A stretch of DNA of 64,000 nucleotides from Cadophora sp. MPI-SDFR-AT-0126 (Eukaryota > Ascomycota > Leotiomycetes > Helotiales > Ploettnerulaceae): contig JAGMVK010000013.1 in the NCBI GenBank assembly GCA_020747065.1, positions 62,001 through 126,000 of the forward strand, written 5' to 3'. Every line of letters starts with the position of its first letter. Positions within the stretch are counted from its first letter, which is position 1. The translations under genes and the position numbers were made by a program. Shown piece by piece: positions 11,850 through 23,233 of this stretch. Under the pieces are notes generated by a model. It had not been told where the DNA came from. It did not search any database and saw only the letters and a list, made by a program, of their open reading frames with translations.

Positions 11850-12967
11850 TGAAAATTGGGGATGGAGGTTGGATTGATTGATAATGGGTGGACTGCTGGG
11901 GTTGTATCCATAATAGACCTTAGTGTATGATAAAGCAACACGGCGCTTATGATTCTTGAAAGGGTGGTACTTTTTCTTGAATGTGCTAGCATTATCCGAG
12001 ATTATCAATCAATTGGCCAACTTCCAAGGTAAGACGTCAACAAATGTTGCGTGAAGACGCGGAAGATGAGCTTGGCAATTAGCAGCGACTGGAGTATCTT
12101 TGGCTCATGAAGCAGGCCCGTGAGGCTGCTACAGCTCTTACAAGGAATGTGATGACCGTTTGGAACTTGGAAATTTTGACTTACTCGGTAGGATGATTAT
12201 TGTCTCCTCAGCTAGCTATGAGGTCAAGTAGTCGCACCAGGACGAAGTAGGTCGTAGACTCCCAAGTTGCTCGGCTTATGGACTAACTAACCAGACTGCT
12301 TCTCGATTGCAATTCATTAGATGCTTATCCGATTCACGATTGAAGTAAGTGTTTGTTAAGATGTGAGAACGAAAGGGATGTGTTGCTGCAATGGAATTCA
12401 ACGAAAGTTGCAGTAAGTGCTGATGTGAGTGAGCGTGGATGAGTGACGGACATGGGGACGAGGTAAGCTGTAGCTGGACTCTATGTGGCTATGCGCCACA
12501 TCCGATCCCTAAATCTCGCTGTAAGATACCCAGTCAGTGCTTCCGTGATGCGGGATGTGGCTTTCTGCCCCGCCAAGCCAAGAATACTAGTCTTGCTTGG
12601 AGTGTACGTACATTGGTCGCTAGAAAGGTCGAGCTGTTCAGGTACTTAACTTCGACTTGCTCCTCTTGTAATACTTTGAAATCGTACAATCTATCTCTAT
12701 CTAAATTTTGGAAAAGCCTGGACCGAAATATTGCGAAGACTAGGGGAATTGCTAGATCTGTTGAGCTTCATCGGCAATCCCTGTCGCTGCATTACCTTTA
12801 TTTCATTCTCAACTTGTATTTCGAGAGATTATATCTCAAGGTGTCTCTTTGCCCTGAGGCAGAGCCCGAAGAATTGCCTAATAGAAAGTGGTGGACTGTA
12901 TCGATATCATCCTACGCTATTCCCTCACTTACGAGTTACTCATACACCACACAGCAGCCACTTCAAG
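11850..12967. other. Intergenic between two plus-strand genes
   Basis: It holds the 3' region of the GH72 gene and the upstream region of the alpha/beta hydrolase. A long open frame crosses 12439-13161 but has no coding character and runs out of phase with the real hydrolase exon. CACACAGCAGCCACTTCAAG just before 12968 is a plausible leader. No RNA gene was seen. Confidence 0.6.
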
Positions 12968-14344
12968 ATGCCATCAAAAAGCCCATTCACTGTCAAAGAA
13001 CACATCATACTTTGTGCACACGTACGCGAAGATCTGACGATGACGACAAACGCACAGGAGCCATGGCGTATGAGCGTCAAGCAATATACACCGATCTCGA
13101 ATCCCCATCCAAAAGAAGGGGATGTCACGATTATTGGGAGTCACGGGAATGGGTTTATTAAGGTATGTGCTGTGTGAAGGTTTATTCTTGATCGTATTAT
13201 GTCTATCAACAAAAACATCGGTCTATTTGCTTGAGTTTCATGTCATATTTTGTCGGGGCCACTGTCGTGAGACTTAAACCTCACATTGAGTGCCCTCGTT
13301 GACTCCCTTTCCTCGTAGGAACTCTACGAACCGTTCTGGAGTGACCTCTACCACGTCCTCTCCACGCGCGGAATACGTATCCGCTCCATCTGGATCCCTA
13401 CAACATCGCCCTACAACGCAGATCTCAACTCCTCCTTCACTCACGACCCAGTCTCCGCATTCGATCACACCCGCGATATCCTGCATATGGTGGACCACTT
13501 CCGCTCCTCGATCCTGCAACCTATCCTCGGAATCGGCCACTCAATCGGTGCCTCACAACTAGCCATAGCGTCCGTATTCCATCCTACTCTCTTTACTAGT
13601 CTTGTACTTCTAGATCCAATTTTCGTGCCCGATGCGAAGACGGGTATGGCTGACAGGTTGGCACGGTTTGCGATTAGGAGACCGCGGGAGTGGAGCACAA
13701 GGAGGGAGGCAGAGGGGTATGCAGCGGTAGTGTGGAAGGACTGGGATGCAAGGGCACTAAGGAAGTGGAACGAGTATGCGTTGGAACCTGTTGATATCCA
13801 GGAGGCGATGGGAAAGACGAGGTTGAGTTGGGGGAGCGATCAGGAGGTTAGCGCTTATTTGCAGTTTGGGCATATATTTCCATCTGTCGCTGAACAACAA
13901 GAAAAAGATGCGAGGACTGGGAAGGGAAGTATGACGACCTGGGGAAATGGCAAGGGCGGTATTTTTGTGAAGGGGCCAGTACAGATCTGGAAGTTCATGC
14001 CTATGATGAGTACGCACATGCTGATTTTGTGCGGTGAGAGACCTGGCGCTGCATTGCCAGAGATGAGGCAGATGTGGAAGGAGAGAATTGGGAGTGATGC
14101 TATGTTTGAGAGGAGGGCGTTGAAGAGGAGAGTTCATATTGAGACTGTGGAGGGAACGGGGCATTTGCTGCCCATGGAGAAGCCCGGTGTTTGTGCAGAG
14201 AGGGCGGCAGGGTGGATCAGTGAGGAATTAGCAGGGTGGAAGGAGAGGGAGATGGTGCCGTCGAAGAAATGGAGGGCTTTGGGGAATGATGAGAGGGAAA
14301 AGAAGGCTGAGGAATGGTTGCGGGGGCTGAAAGGAAAATTGTGA
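12968..14344 (+). CDS. Alpha/beta hydrolase, LPX1-like
   Basis: Two exons (12968-13162, 13319-14344) encode 406 residues. The 156-nt intron starts GTATGT, has a GTTGAC branch and ends GTAG. The protein starts with the KEHIILCAHVRE block and VKQYTP...GDVTIIGSHGNGF, typical of a fungal hydrolase family that includes the yeast peroxisomal lipase Lpx1 and proteins often labelled toxin-biosynthesis-like. The nucleophile elbow is GIGHSIGAS (Ser about 140), the oxyanion side is the GSHGNGF loop, and the catalytic His lies in VEGTGHLLPMEKP near the C-terminus. There is no signal peptide. The C-terminus ends -GKL, close to but not a standard peroxisomal PTS1. The substrate is unknown. It converges with the GGT gene. 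Confidence 0.88.
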
Positions 14345-14746
14345 TGTGTTGGGATGGTAGGATTAACAGACTCATTTGATGAGTTGATGAGCAAAAGGCA
14401 TAGGAGCAAAACAGGTTAACAATTTGTAGGTACACGGTCCGCTGGTTCCTGCGCATCTTCGTCAGCCAGATATCCTACACATACAAGTTTGTTTACTAGG
14501 TTTGTTCGCTTACCGTGTTTCATCTTTGGCGAGGCTTCCGAAGTGCTGTCGCACCAAACAGTGAGTCAAAGAATTTGACACATAGTAGCAAGTCACGCAG
14601 TAAGAAAACGAAAGCTCCAAGCGAGTAAAACTGCGTACATCTGACTATCTACTATTAGCCAAGATGCGCTCCCATATGCCTATCATGGCTCGCGAGTTCA
14701 TGCTTCTTGAAATCCGAAATTACAAATGACAGCATGTGAAGGTATC
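14345..14746. other. Intergenic between convergent genes
   Basis: This 400-base stretch holds the 3' ends of the hydrolase (+) and the GGT gene (-). Nothing else was recognised. Confidence 0.6.
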
Positions 14747-16697
14747 CTAAACGGCATATCCAGCACTGTTAAGCTGTCTGGGTTCTCCAGCAGCCTCAAA
14801 AGTACCATTCTTCAGTACCCGTAAAGCCTGCGCAGTCGTGCTGCCCGGCGCAATGAAGCTGATACTCGACCCAAGACTCGCCACGAACGCCGTAGTCTGG
14901 TTGTTGTAACCCTTGATACCCTTCAATTCGCTTGCATACTCGAATGAAACGGTGTTTGGTGAGAGCTGGTCGTGCATTCGGGGTTCAGCTAGGGCCTGTG
15001 CAGAGGTCATGTTTTGGTCCAAAGTGTGCCAGAGATGTTGAATGACTTCAGTGATGATGCGAGACCCACCAGCTGAGGCGTGCGAGATATAGACGCTTCC
15101 GTCAGCTCGCTCTACAATGGTTGGGGAGATTGAAGAAAGTGGTCGCTTGAATGGTCTGATGAAGTTGGCTTCGCTAGGAATAAATCCAAAAGCGTTCGTG
15201 GTGTTTGGAATACTAAAATCTACCAATAATTAGTTGAATCAGGTCAGTAAATTGCGGGGAAGGCTTACCATTCATTTCATTGTTCATGATGATTCCAGTT
15301 TCTGGAATCATAACTCTGCTGCCAAAGATTGTGTTGATTGTTGAAGTCAAGGCGATGGTCAGACCGCTCTCATCGGAAGCAACACTAGCAGATGTTCCAT
15401 CGTCTGTCAAGATCTCATATCCAGCTGGGTTGTAGGCAGTAACATTCAAGGTACGGTCTGGTTGAATCAGGCTTCGAACCTCGGCAGCGGTGGCCTCCGA
15501 GTACATGCCTTTCTGGTAGGATGTGATGTTTGACAGGAAAGAGGGATCTCCAAGAAGAGTGCGTTGACCATAGGCGAATCGCATTGCCTCGTCAAGATAG
15601 TGGACAGAGAGGTTCAGGTTGGAAGGACTCGACATGTCGTATCCTTCGATGATCTTCATGACACTGGACACAACAGCCCCACTAGAAGGTGCGCTGCCAG
15701 TATTGATCTGCGATGAACGTTAGTAAACACTTTCAACCAAAAAAAGTCTGCTTTAGTTTTGAGATGGGCGATGCGGTGCATTTTCATTTGCGAGATAGTT
15801 ATTTGCTTGATGTGCACACAAAAGAGATGGGAAATGTCAGAACGCACCTTGAAGCCTCTATACGTAATATTTGAGGTCGATCTGACCTGTGCTGTATAGT
15901 TGGCCAGATCTGAAAGAGTCATTGTGCCGTTAGAAGCTTGCAGTGCCTTGATCGTTGAAGCAGCGATCCAGCCGTGGTAGTAAGCATCAGGACCATCATT
16001 TGCAATACACTCCAGAGCATCAGCATAACGCTTTCTTGTCATAGCATCGCCCAAGCCCAGTCTGGTTCCATTTGGCGCAAAATCGATTGCCCATGTTGGG
16101 TCGGTCACCATGAACGTGCTTGATCCCATATAACTCACCAAATCCTCCGTGACCGGGAAGCCATATCTGGCAACCTTGACAGCAGGCAGGATCACGTTCT
16201 TCCAAGGCAGGGAGCCATATTTTTTGTGGATGTATTCAAGTCCTCGAACCTCGCCAGGTACACCGCTGGCTAGACCACCATAGAGCGAGTAGTTGGAATT
16301 CGATAAAGGTGGCGAGTACATGGTCTCGAAGGCAGCGGCTGGAGCCATTTCTCTGAAGTCCACGAACTCGTATTTTCCCTTCTTGGATCGGACAGTCGCA
16401 AATCCACCACCCCCCAAACCCGAATGATACATGCCAATAACCCCAATGCAAAACTGCGTGGCCACGATCCAGGGGAGAATTAGAAGTGGTCAATTGAGCA
16501 ATTGAGAGGAGACTTACAGCATCAGCGGCATTGCCACCACTCTTCAAGATATCCGTTCCAATCTTCGAGCAGACAGCGCTCTCTGATGCAACAGCGCCAA
16601 GTTTTGCATCTGTATTCTTGGCTGGGTGGGCAGACGCAAGCTGGACTGCAAGGCCAAGGCCAAGAAGGAGAGTGTTCAAGATGAGCATCTTGACCAT
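14747..16697 (-). CDS. Secreted gamma-glutamyltransferase
   Basis: GGT removes gamma-glutamyl groups from glutathione and related peptides. The proenzyme cuts itself before a Thr, which becomes the nucleophile. Exons on the minus strand are 16697-16518, 16453-15848, 15707-15269 and 15219-14747, giving about 565 residues. A signal peptide of about 23 residues ends ASA. Family blocks include SGGNAADA, IGMYHSGLGGGGF, SGVPGEVRG, SAPSSGAV and EGYDMSSPSN. The processing site is DDGT-SASVAS, followed by LTSTINTIFGSRVMIPETGIIMNNEMNDFSIP, so catalytic residues appear intact. The oddity is intron 1: the only AG lies in CACGCAG at 16454, which drops five residues (reading I-V-A-T-Q) expected between NAADA and FCIGV. 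See findings. It is divergently arranged with respect to nothing nearby; its promoter faces 16698-17733. Confidence 0.9.
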
Positions 16698-16906
16698 TGG
16701 GGAAGACAGTGGACGAGCGTGCCAGTGAGCGAGAGAAAGGCCAGAAAGACAAGAGAGAATGGGGGAGGGGATCGTGAGCTTTTGGTCAGGATCAGTGGAG
16801 ACTGCGGAGTGGGATGGGATGCGATGGATGGGAGGGGCAAAGATTAAACGAATGTAAGTTAGTGGAGTTCCTGGTTGGGTTCCTCCTCACGTACGAGATT
16901 AAAGTC

Positions 16907-16938
16907 GAAGATTGTCGATCGAAGATTGTCGATCGAAG
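16907..16938. repeat. 14-bp tandem repeat
   Basis: The unit GAAGATTGTCGATC occurs twice in tandem (16907-16920, 16921-16934) followed by a partial third copy. It lies about 210-240 bases upstream of the GGT start codon and contains GATC-centred palindromes (TCGATCGA), so it could be a bound promoter element; that is inference. Confidence 0.75.
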
Positions 16939-17027
16939 TAGGGCGAGGCTGAGTTGGCAGGGTTGGCAGGGCAGGGTTGGCTGGGTTGAAAAGGAAGAGC
17001 CAAAGTGCTGATTGGTACGTCATAATG

Positions 17028-17044
17028 TACCTACCTACCTACCT
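17028..17044. repeat. (TACC)n microsatellite
   Basis: Four TACC units lie in tandem in the intergenic region. This is simple-sequence DNA. Confidence 0.8.
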
Positions 17045-17220
17045 GGCCGGCTGGTGACAGTTAAGTAAACGGGAGATTGTGAGTGACCGAGAGTCCGAGT
17101 CTGCTACTTACTACCTTCCCTCCTTGTTGTTGCCTGTACTTGTATCTGCCGTGAATTAATCGATTCCTTCCTTACTTACTCGTACAAGACATCAGTAGCC
17201 GGATATGCCGCGTTTATTGC

Positions 17221-17244
17221 ATGGACATGGACATGGACATGGAC
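17221..17244. repeat. (ATGGAC)4 repeat
   Basis: Four copies of ATGGAC (the last ending ATC rather than ATG at the join) create a Met-Asp frame that has no other gene signal. Confidence 0.8.
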
Positions 17245-17733
17245 ATCGACACAGATAAATCGCTTGTGCAAGGAAAAGGAAAGGAAGCTAATTGCCCGAA
17301 CGGGAAGCTGCTATCAAGCTTTAAGGCTAAGATCCACTCTGCTCCACCCTTCCACCCTTCCACCCCACCTACCCCCGCATGTTCCCTGCTTATCCAAATA
17401 ACCGAATCGAATCGGATGACTGCACTATGAGGTGCTTGAGAAAGCCTCGTCAGCCTTGCAGGAAGGACGATAAAGATGGGATGAACTGTATTGTATTATG
17501 CTGTATGGCATTGTGAATACGGCCTGTAAATCTGCAATGATCATCTAAGTTACTTAGGGCATGCAGCATTAAAAACATGGGAAGCAATTCATCCGTCGCA
17601 CAGACAGTAAGTAATAACTTAACATCTTACTCCCTATCACCAGTGAACAAAGAGGTACAACGGAAGCACCAGCGTTAATCAACACGGACTACCGCTTGTC
17701 TCGATAGCCATCACATAACATAACATCGTTTCA

Positions 17734-18850
17734 TCACTTCATGATGCCCCCCAATACACTTCCAAAAATCAGCCCACTCCCTACCCAAAGCTCACAAATC
17801 TCTGCTCCACAAAGCCAAAGACCCAACCAGATATTCCTCTGGACAGCCACCCTCCCACTCATCTCATTCCACAACCAATCAACATTTCTTATGTCGGAGA
17901 TATGCCACACATTGTTCACCACCCAGACACCGACGCCTAGGATCCAGAAATGAGGTGATTTATTGCTCTGGTAGCTGTAGATGGAGAGTGTGCTGACTTG
18001 GAGGAGGGAGAGGAGAGTAAGTGTAAGATGGGTGGCTGGAGAGGGGGAAAGGTAGTGGGTGTGTGCTAGCGCGGAATGGGTGCTATCCTATGGCGGGTTA
18101 GTAACAGTGGACCTCAGGAACGAAGAAGCTGACCATTGCTTTGTGGAGGATGCCGATATAAATGATCCAGAACAGTGTGAAGAGCCCGAGGAGGACCAGA
18201 TCTTCTCTCCATTCTACCTGGCCACCACTACTTCTCCACGCAGGGAGAAGTACGGATACGACTGCAGAAGCTAGAACGAACTGGCCGAGAGACTTGAATT
18301 TCTTCACGAGCGGACAGAGTGTGCTTAGGATAAGGCATGGAAGCCAGAGAACAAGATAGTCTCGCCCTTGGCGGCAGTATATTGCAGCTGTAGCCATGAG
18401 GACCCGGCATAAATAAATGATGAAGAGGAGAACCATCCCAGATGGACTTCGTGGGCGCTCCTTATCGCTGTTCCCATTAATTACATTACTATAAATATTA
18501 GTGGATGATCGAGAGAGATGACTCATGAATGATGGCTTACTTGAGTGTACAAAAAGAAGAATATATCAACACAACCACTGCAAAGTCTGTGAGGTGCGAA
18601 ATAAATAAATCTGTCGCCTGCACAGGGTTTCCTGATGCATGGCATGCGAGACAAGTAGTCCAGACTGGCAATGTGAGAATAGGTTCTGTTAAGACCCAGA
18701 AATAAATGGTAACCTACCTATGGGGCACCAAGCCAGGCAAACGAGAGCGGGGTTGGGAGACAGAAGAATGTCCTCAAAAACATGGCGCATACGAGCGGTA
18801 TCTCTAGATTCGTGAAGGCCGCTTTGGGCTAGTGAGGAGGGCCTTCCCAT
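17734..18850 (-). CDS. Polytopic membrane protein of unknown function
   Basis: Four exons on the minus strand (18850-18718, 18631-18541, 18488-18134, 18087-17734) join in frame to 310 residues. The last intron has a strong TACTAAC branch and a CATAG end, and introns 1 and 2 have GTAGGT and GTAAGC donors. The model predicts seven or eight hydrophobic segments, including VLLFIIYLCRVLMATAA, YLVLWLPCLILSTLCPL, LGQFVLASAVVSVLL, LVLLGLFTLFWIIYIGIL and FWILGVGVWVVNNVWHI. No signal peptide is needed. The size and number of spans recall integral membrane terpene cyclase-like or receptor-like fungal families, but I see no diagnostic motif, so I leave it unnamed. An in-frame alternative acceptor at 18468 would shorten exon 3 by 21 bases. 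Confidence 0.7.
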
Positions 18851-20120
18851 AATGAATAGTATAATCAAATCGAAAAGCTGCGAGCAAACACAAAATAAAA
18901 CAATCAAGACCCTACTCGCGTTCCGGCGTGAAAATTTCAAACGGCTCAATATCTCTCCAATGCAGAACAGCGACAAAGACAACTTTATACAAAGAGCAAC
19001 TCCTGTCCATCAAACCGTGACAACAAGGCCTAGACTGAAGAAATCCTTCAAGCCAGGGTCCGATTGGACAATTCGGCCATGCTGCAGCAAAACGTTCCCA
19101 CGTTTCGTGCTGGCAGTTTTGAGATCCCCACTTTTTGGACGCTCACCGACAATTGGGACGCTTGAAAAGGGAAGGCTGGGTTGCTGGCTGATGCAGAGAC
19201 ACTGACATCGTGGAATACTTGTTGGAGTTTGATACAGCTGTGACTGCTTCGTGCCTATCGCTTGGGAAGGGGTGTGATGGATATGGATAGGTGGAGTGGA
19301 GGGGCTTGCGGTGTAGTATACCTCGATAGGGGAGTTGATGCCAAGCGCTGGAGATCTGAAGAAGACTTGTGACTGACAGCCGTATCAAGACAGTGAAATT
19401 GCGAGATTGCAACAATTTGTAGTTGTGAGATCTGAGAAGCTGCTAGTACAAGTACTCGAGTCTTGGTCCCATCTGAAGACTTCCTCGGGCACATATCTCA
19501 GGTAAGAGAGCTTGCAGCTAATCCTATTGTCCGCAACCTACATGAATACACGAGGCACAAGTCGATCAAATCAAGAGGAATCGAGGAGTCCACCACACTT
19601 CTCTAGGATGGGCGACGCGCCTGGAAGTATATACTCGCGACCAGGTCGCGCAAAGGCCGCCGAACTGACAAATGGAGTTCTGAGTGACGGGTCACATGAT
19701 ACTAAAGGTAGCCACTCATTCGGCAGGCAGGCGCTTCCTCGCCGCCAAGAGCCCGCGAAAACGGCGTTTCCTGTCCCGAGCGCCCAATGAGAGTTCCTAT
19801 CACACTGCATGCTGCCATGCTGCCGCTGACATGGATTTGCCCCAGGGTCCAACACCGTGACTCGCTGGGCCAAATCTATTTCTAGATCCCTCCCGCACTA
19901 TCGCAATCAGACGCACATGTCGAAATCAGACCATAGGCGCTTGCTATTATCGGCTGGTGTGCATCAGCAATTGCTCAGAAAATGGGAAAATTGTATAACA
20001 GGTTGGGGGTGCCTCCTGGTCTGACTACTATGGACTGGTCTCTCTGTATCTGGAATACATATATTGACTGTACTTGAGGACTTGAGGTAGTATCCGGAAT
20101 ACTCGTCCACCGTCTTCGAT
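18851..20120. other. Divergent intergenic region
   Basis: This 1.27 kb separates the minus-strand membrane gene and the plus-strand gene at 20121, so it holds both promoters. Open frames on both strands near 19510-19870 overlap each other and lack coding character. Confidence 0.6.
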
Positions 20121-21866
20121 ATGCCTGATAAGCCGGTAAATATGGGACTGAAATTGTTCCCTCCCCCGCAAAAGGAGAAGACAAATCCATCGAGGAAGCC
20201 GAGTGTACGTCGACATGCTGTGATCCCTCAGTCTCCCGAATCTTCTCTTGAGAGATCAGAGTCTCCAGCCTTTGGGGGGACAGATGGACGACAATCCGCT
20301 CTCGATGGCCGACAGTCAGCATTAGGAGGCCGTCAGGCTCCTCAGAATGGCAATGAAAGACAGACCCCTCCTCAGTTCGACCAGACTTCACCCATCACCA
20401 CCCCGCCACAAGCACACTTCGGCTCAGACATCCCTCGATCGCATACATCTTTCTCAGAAGCTCCCACGCTCGTTCGAAGTAATAGCAACTCCTCGAATAT
20501 CTCCAATGCAAAAGGTGCAGCAAATGGTTCCCCACAAAGGGGTGAGCCTGCTGTCATGCGATCTCTCTTTCCAAGATACAACCCACAAATCGCACTCGAA
20601 CACCAAGCATACTTCCCAACGCAAACAAGTCCAGCACAGATCCCGTCTACCGTCATCAACCGAAGACCGTACTCCCCCAGCATTGGTGAGAGGAGTATTG
20701 CGGGCTTGCAAAGTCCAATGCCAGTAGGGATAGCACCAGGAAGGTTCCCCCAAAGTCTCCAAGACGAGTCGGTACTTGAGCCTTCCACCAACGACGAGTT
20801 GAAGGAGTTCTGGAAGGTCGTGAATGGCTGGAGGGTATCGTCGTCGGAAGGACGCCGGTTTTGCTTGAAGATGACCAGCGATGTCGAAGAACCAATGCAT
20901 ACTCTCTCATCAGCAACACAACCTTTCTACACGCTCCGTCTCGTCCCGACCTCCACCTCAGCACAGATGACGATGCTGCGTCATGATCCTAACAAACCTC
21001 CTAAAGGCACAGGCTCGCCTAAACTTGGTTCATCATCGAAGCCAAACCCAGGAGCAGAAGTCATGAGCACAACGCTTGAAGAGACTGCTCGACGGCTGCC
21101 ACCGAATGATGGGCTCGTGGCCCTTCTTTACCCTCGCGCAGCTTCAGACATGGTTATCGAACTCGCCAACAAATCGAACCGTGCGGATGCTGATCAAGTC
21201 ATCGCGGCCGCTGAACGCGAATGTGGGCGTCTCGTCTGGGACGAGGACAGTGGAAAATACTACCTCGTACACCCAGCCATTCCAACACCATTTGTCGTCT
21301 CTATCCACTCATCGCCCGCCTGGTCTCGTGTCGAGTATACACTTGAGCACTTTGAATTACCCCATAATATCGTTCGCTTAGTTCGCGACGGTTCTGGCTC
21401 CGGGTATCTGGAAATCGACACCGCTGTTGCCGCTCGAATCGATTCCTTCTACATCGTTGATGTTGCAATTTGTGCCATCATGTTAGTGGCTGTCACCGAA
21501 GAGAAGACGAGGAATATCGAAAGATTTGACGCCCCGCCGTCACTCACACCCATGGCTCCCATGTCACCAGATCGGCAGTCATCGACCTGGACGATCAAAG
21601 GCAAGGGAAAAGGCAAGGACAAGAAGGAAAAGAATAGTAAGAAGGAAGTGAAGATGGAGGAATTCGAAGTGGATCTCGAAAGTCAGAATAGTGTAAAGGA
21701 CGAGAAGAAAAAGCAAAAGGAAGAGAAAGTTCCGGGGTGCTTGGGCTTGATCTGGATGATGCTCAAGTGCTTGGTGTGGGCTATAACGATGTTTTTCAAG
21801 GCGCTGGCCAAGATCATAATTTTCATGTGCAGGTGTCTGACAAGGAGCAAGAAATCATCTGTATGA
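20121..21866 (+). CDS. Conserved fungal protein with basic tail (ASMT-like family in name only)
   Basis: A single uninterrupted frame of 581 residues. It opens with MPDKPVNMGLKLFPPPQ and a basic RKPSVRRHAVIPQSP block, a start seen in Pezizomycotina proteins that databases often label acetylserotonin methyltransferase-like. I see no SAM-binding motif, so that name should not be taken as a function. Residues 30-210 are Ser/Pro/Gln-rich and probably disordered. Residues 220-480 look folded (EFWKVVNGWRVSS, LRLVPTSTSAQMT, GRLVWDEDSGKYYLVHP, FVVSIHSSPAWSRVEYTLEHF). Then comes a Lys-rich stretch and a C-terminal hydrophobic Cys-containing segment (GCLGLIWMMLKCLVWAITMF) that may insert into or attach to a membrane. 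No introns. Confidence 0.85.
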   Translation: MPDKPVNMGLKLFPPPQKEKTNPSRKPSVRRHAVIPQSPESSLERSESPAFGGTDGRQSALDGRQSALGGRQAPQNGNERQTPPQFDQTSPITTPPQAHFGSDIPRSHTSFSEAPTLVRSNSNSSNISNAKGAANGSPQRGEPAVMRSLFPRYNPQIALEHQAYFPTQTSPAQIPSTVINRRPYSPSIGERSIAGLQSPMPVGIAPGRFPQSLQDESVLEPSTNDELKEFWKVVNGWRVSSSEGRRFCLKMTSDVEEPMHTLSSATQPFYTLRLVPTSTSAQMTMLRHDPNKPPKGTGSPKLGSSSKPNPGAEVMSTTLEETARRLPPNDGLVALLYPRAASDMVIELANKSNRADADQVIAAAERECGRLVWDEDSGKYYLVHPAIPTPFVVSIHSSPAWSRVEYTLEHFELPHNIVRLVRDGSGSGYLEIDTAVAARIDSFYIVDVAICAIMLVAVTEEKTRNIERFDAPPSLTPMAPMSPDRQSSTWTIKGKGKGKDKKEKNSKKEVKMEEFEVDLESQNSVKDEKKKQKEEKVPGCLGLIWMMLKCLVWAITMFFKALAKIIIFMCRCLTRSKKSSV

Positions 21867-22042
21867 TTGGGTCTGATTGGCGTACGGGAGGGTATGGATG
21901 GGCAGGAAGAAGGGGCGGATCTCTCTTTCTCTGTCGCTGGGTCATCTGGGAAGAAAATTCCCGGCGTTCGCGGCGTACAATGGTCGTACATAGATCAAGC
22001 ATGCACCTTTTCGACATGTTCTGATGACCAAATTAATACCAT

Positions 22043-22814
22043 TTATCTCTTGCGTTGTCGTACCTTGAACTTGACTCCTTTCTTCGTGACCCCTCCCACT
22101 GTCGGTGACTTCGCCATCCTCGCTCGCTGTAACTCCAATGCCTGTTCCGTCTCGGTCAGAACGTCTAATCGTTCGCGCGCCAAGTTCAATCGAGTCTCGA
22201 GCTTGTCTGCTTCCTTCTGCTGCATTTTCCGGAAGTTTTTCGCCTCGACGTCGTCAGATTCCTCTTCAACTTCTGACCACCCGTCATCGTTTTCAATGCG
22301 CCTATCGACACTGTCCAACTTCCTCCGCTGCTCCTCTTCATCATCCACAAAAACGACCTTCTTCCCAGCACCCTTGATCCCCACAGCCCTCCTCTCCAAC
22401 TCCTCGACTTCCTTCAGTGCTTTGTTCCGCATCGTCCTGACATAACCTAGATCCTGCGTCTTGAATAACCGCACAGCCTCTTGACTCAGCGCTTCGTTGC
22501 CTCTATCGCCATGAACTGTTCCCGTACGATTCTTTCCCGTCGTCGCAGGACCCTTGCGGGACATCATACCAAAGTAGAATTCATCTGGATTCTTGTCAAG
22601 GACCTTTTGCTTCAGAGCCTTGAGCTTCTTCTTCTTATCGTTGAAATCGCGCGCGCGTGCCGAATAGTCCTGGAGCGGTATTAGTACTGGGTCCTCTGGA
22701 GAATGTCGAGAATCGTACCTTGTGCTTCTCTAATAGTCCCCATTTCTGTCGTTCTTCTGGTTGGCCTCTCTCTTTGTGATTCCGCCTTTGGATGGCATTG
22801 CGCATGGAAGACAT
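22043..22814 (-). CDS. UTP11: U3 snoRNP protein UTP11
   Basis: UTP11 is part of the small-subunit processome that handles 18S rRNA precursors in the nucleolus. Two exons on the minus strand (22814-22719, 22669-22043) encode 240 residues, the usual size. The 49-nt intron runs from GTACGA to CTCCAG. Family marks are the start MSSMRNAIQRRNHKERGQP, then KWGLLEKHKDYSARARDFNDKK, NPDEFYFGMMSRK, and KTQDLGYVRTMRNKALKEVEELE, ending in a very basic tail. The gene is divergent from CMC1 with 419 bases between start codons. Confidence 0.96.
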
Positions 22815-23233
22815 TGTGTGGTGGTTGTACGGCAGTAGTCGCAAGCTGTGGTTGTTAAGAGTTGGGGTGTGCGGTATCAGTCGTGGAAGAATTTCGAGCT
22901 CTGAACTTTCTCAGCCTCATGGAAATTCTGAAATTCCGAGCCGGCTAGGCTAAACCCGACTTGGACGAATTGGCTCTTGAATTCCAGTCTCCAGAGTCTG
23001 ATGGTCGAGTTTCTTCTTCGAAAGAAATATTTTTGCCATAGGTTTAAGAAAGATTAACCAGCATAGGTCGCCACGGAGATTTTGACATCTTGACATGGGG
23101 CAATTCTGAGATTGTTTGAAGATCACGTGTGACTGGCTATTTCGAGCTCCAAGCCTCGAACTTCATCTCGAAAACATCCGATTTGAAGCCATTCCCCCAG
23201 GAACGTCCCAACCTTCGCAGTCCGCTGCATTAA
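22815..23233. promoter_or_regulatory. Shared divergent promoter of UTP11 and CMC1
   Basis: The two start codons face away from each other across 419 bases with no other coding signal, so both promoters must lie here. No TATA box is obvious, as is usual for housekeeping genes. Confidence 0.6.

Larger units (their letters stand above)
16698..17733. other. Intergenic region with short tandem repeats
   Basis: It contains the GGT promoter side and the 3' end of the membrane-protein gene. Several short repeats occur: a 14-mer near 16907, TACC units near 17028 and ATGGAC units at 17221. The open frame over the ATGGAC repeat has no other coding support. Confidence 0.6.

Noticed and set aside
12439..13161. 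240-codon plus-strand frame upstream of the hydrolase
   Set aside because: Overlaps the real first exon in another phase; composition is random and no family resemblance is seen.
20121..21866. Methyltransferase function suggested by the family name
   Set aside because: No SAM-binding or catalytic motif is visible in the protein.
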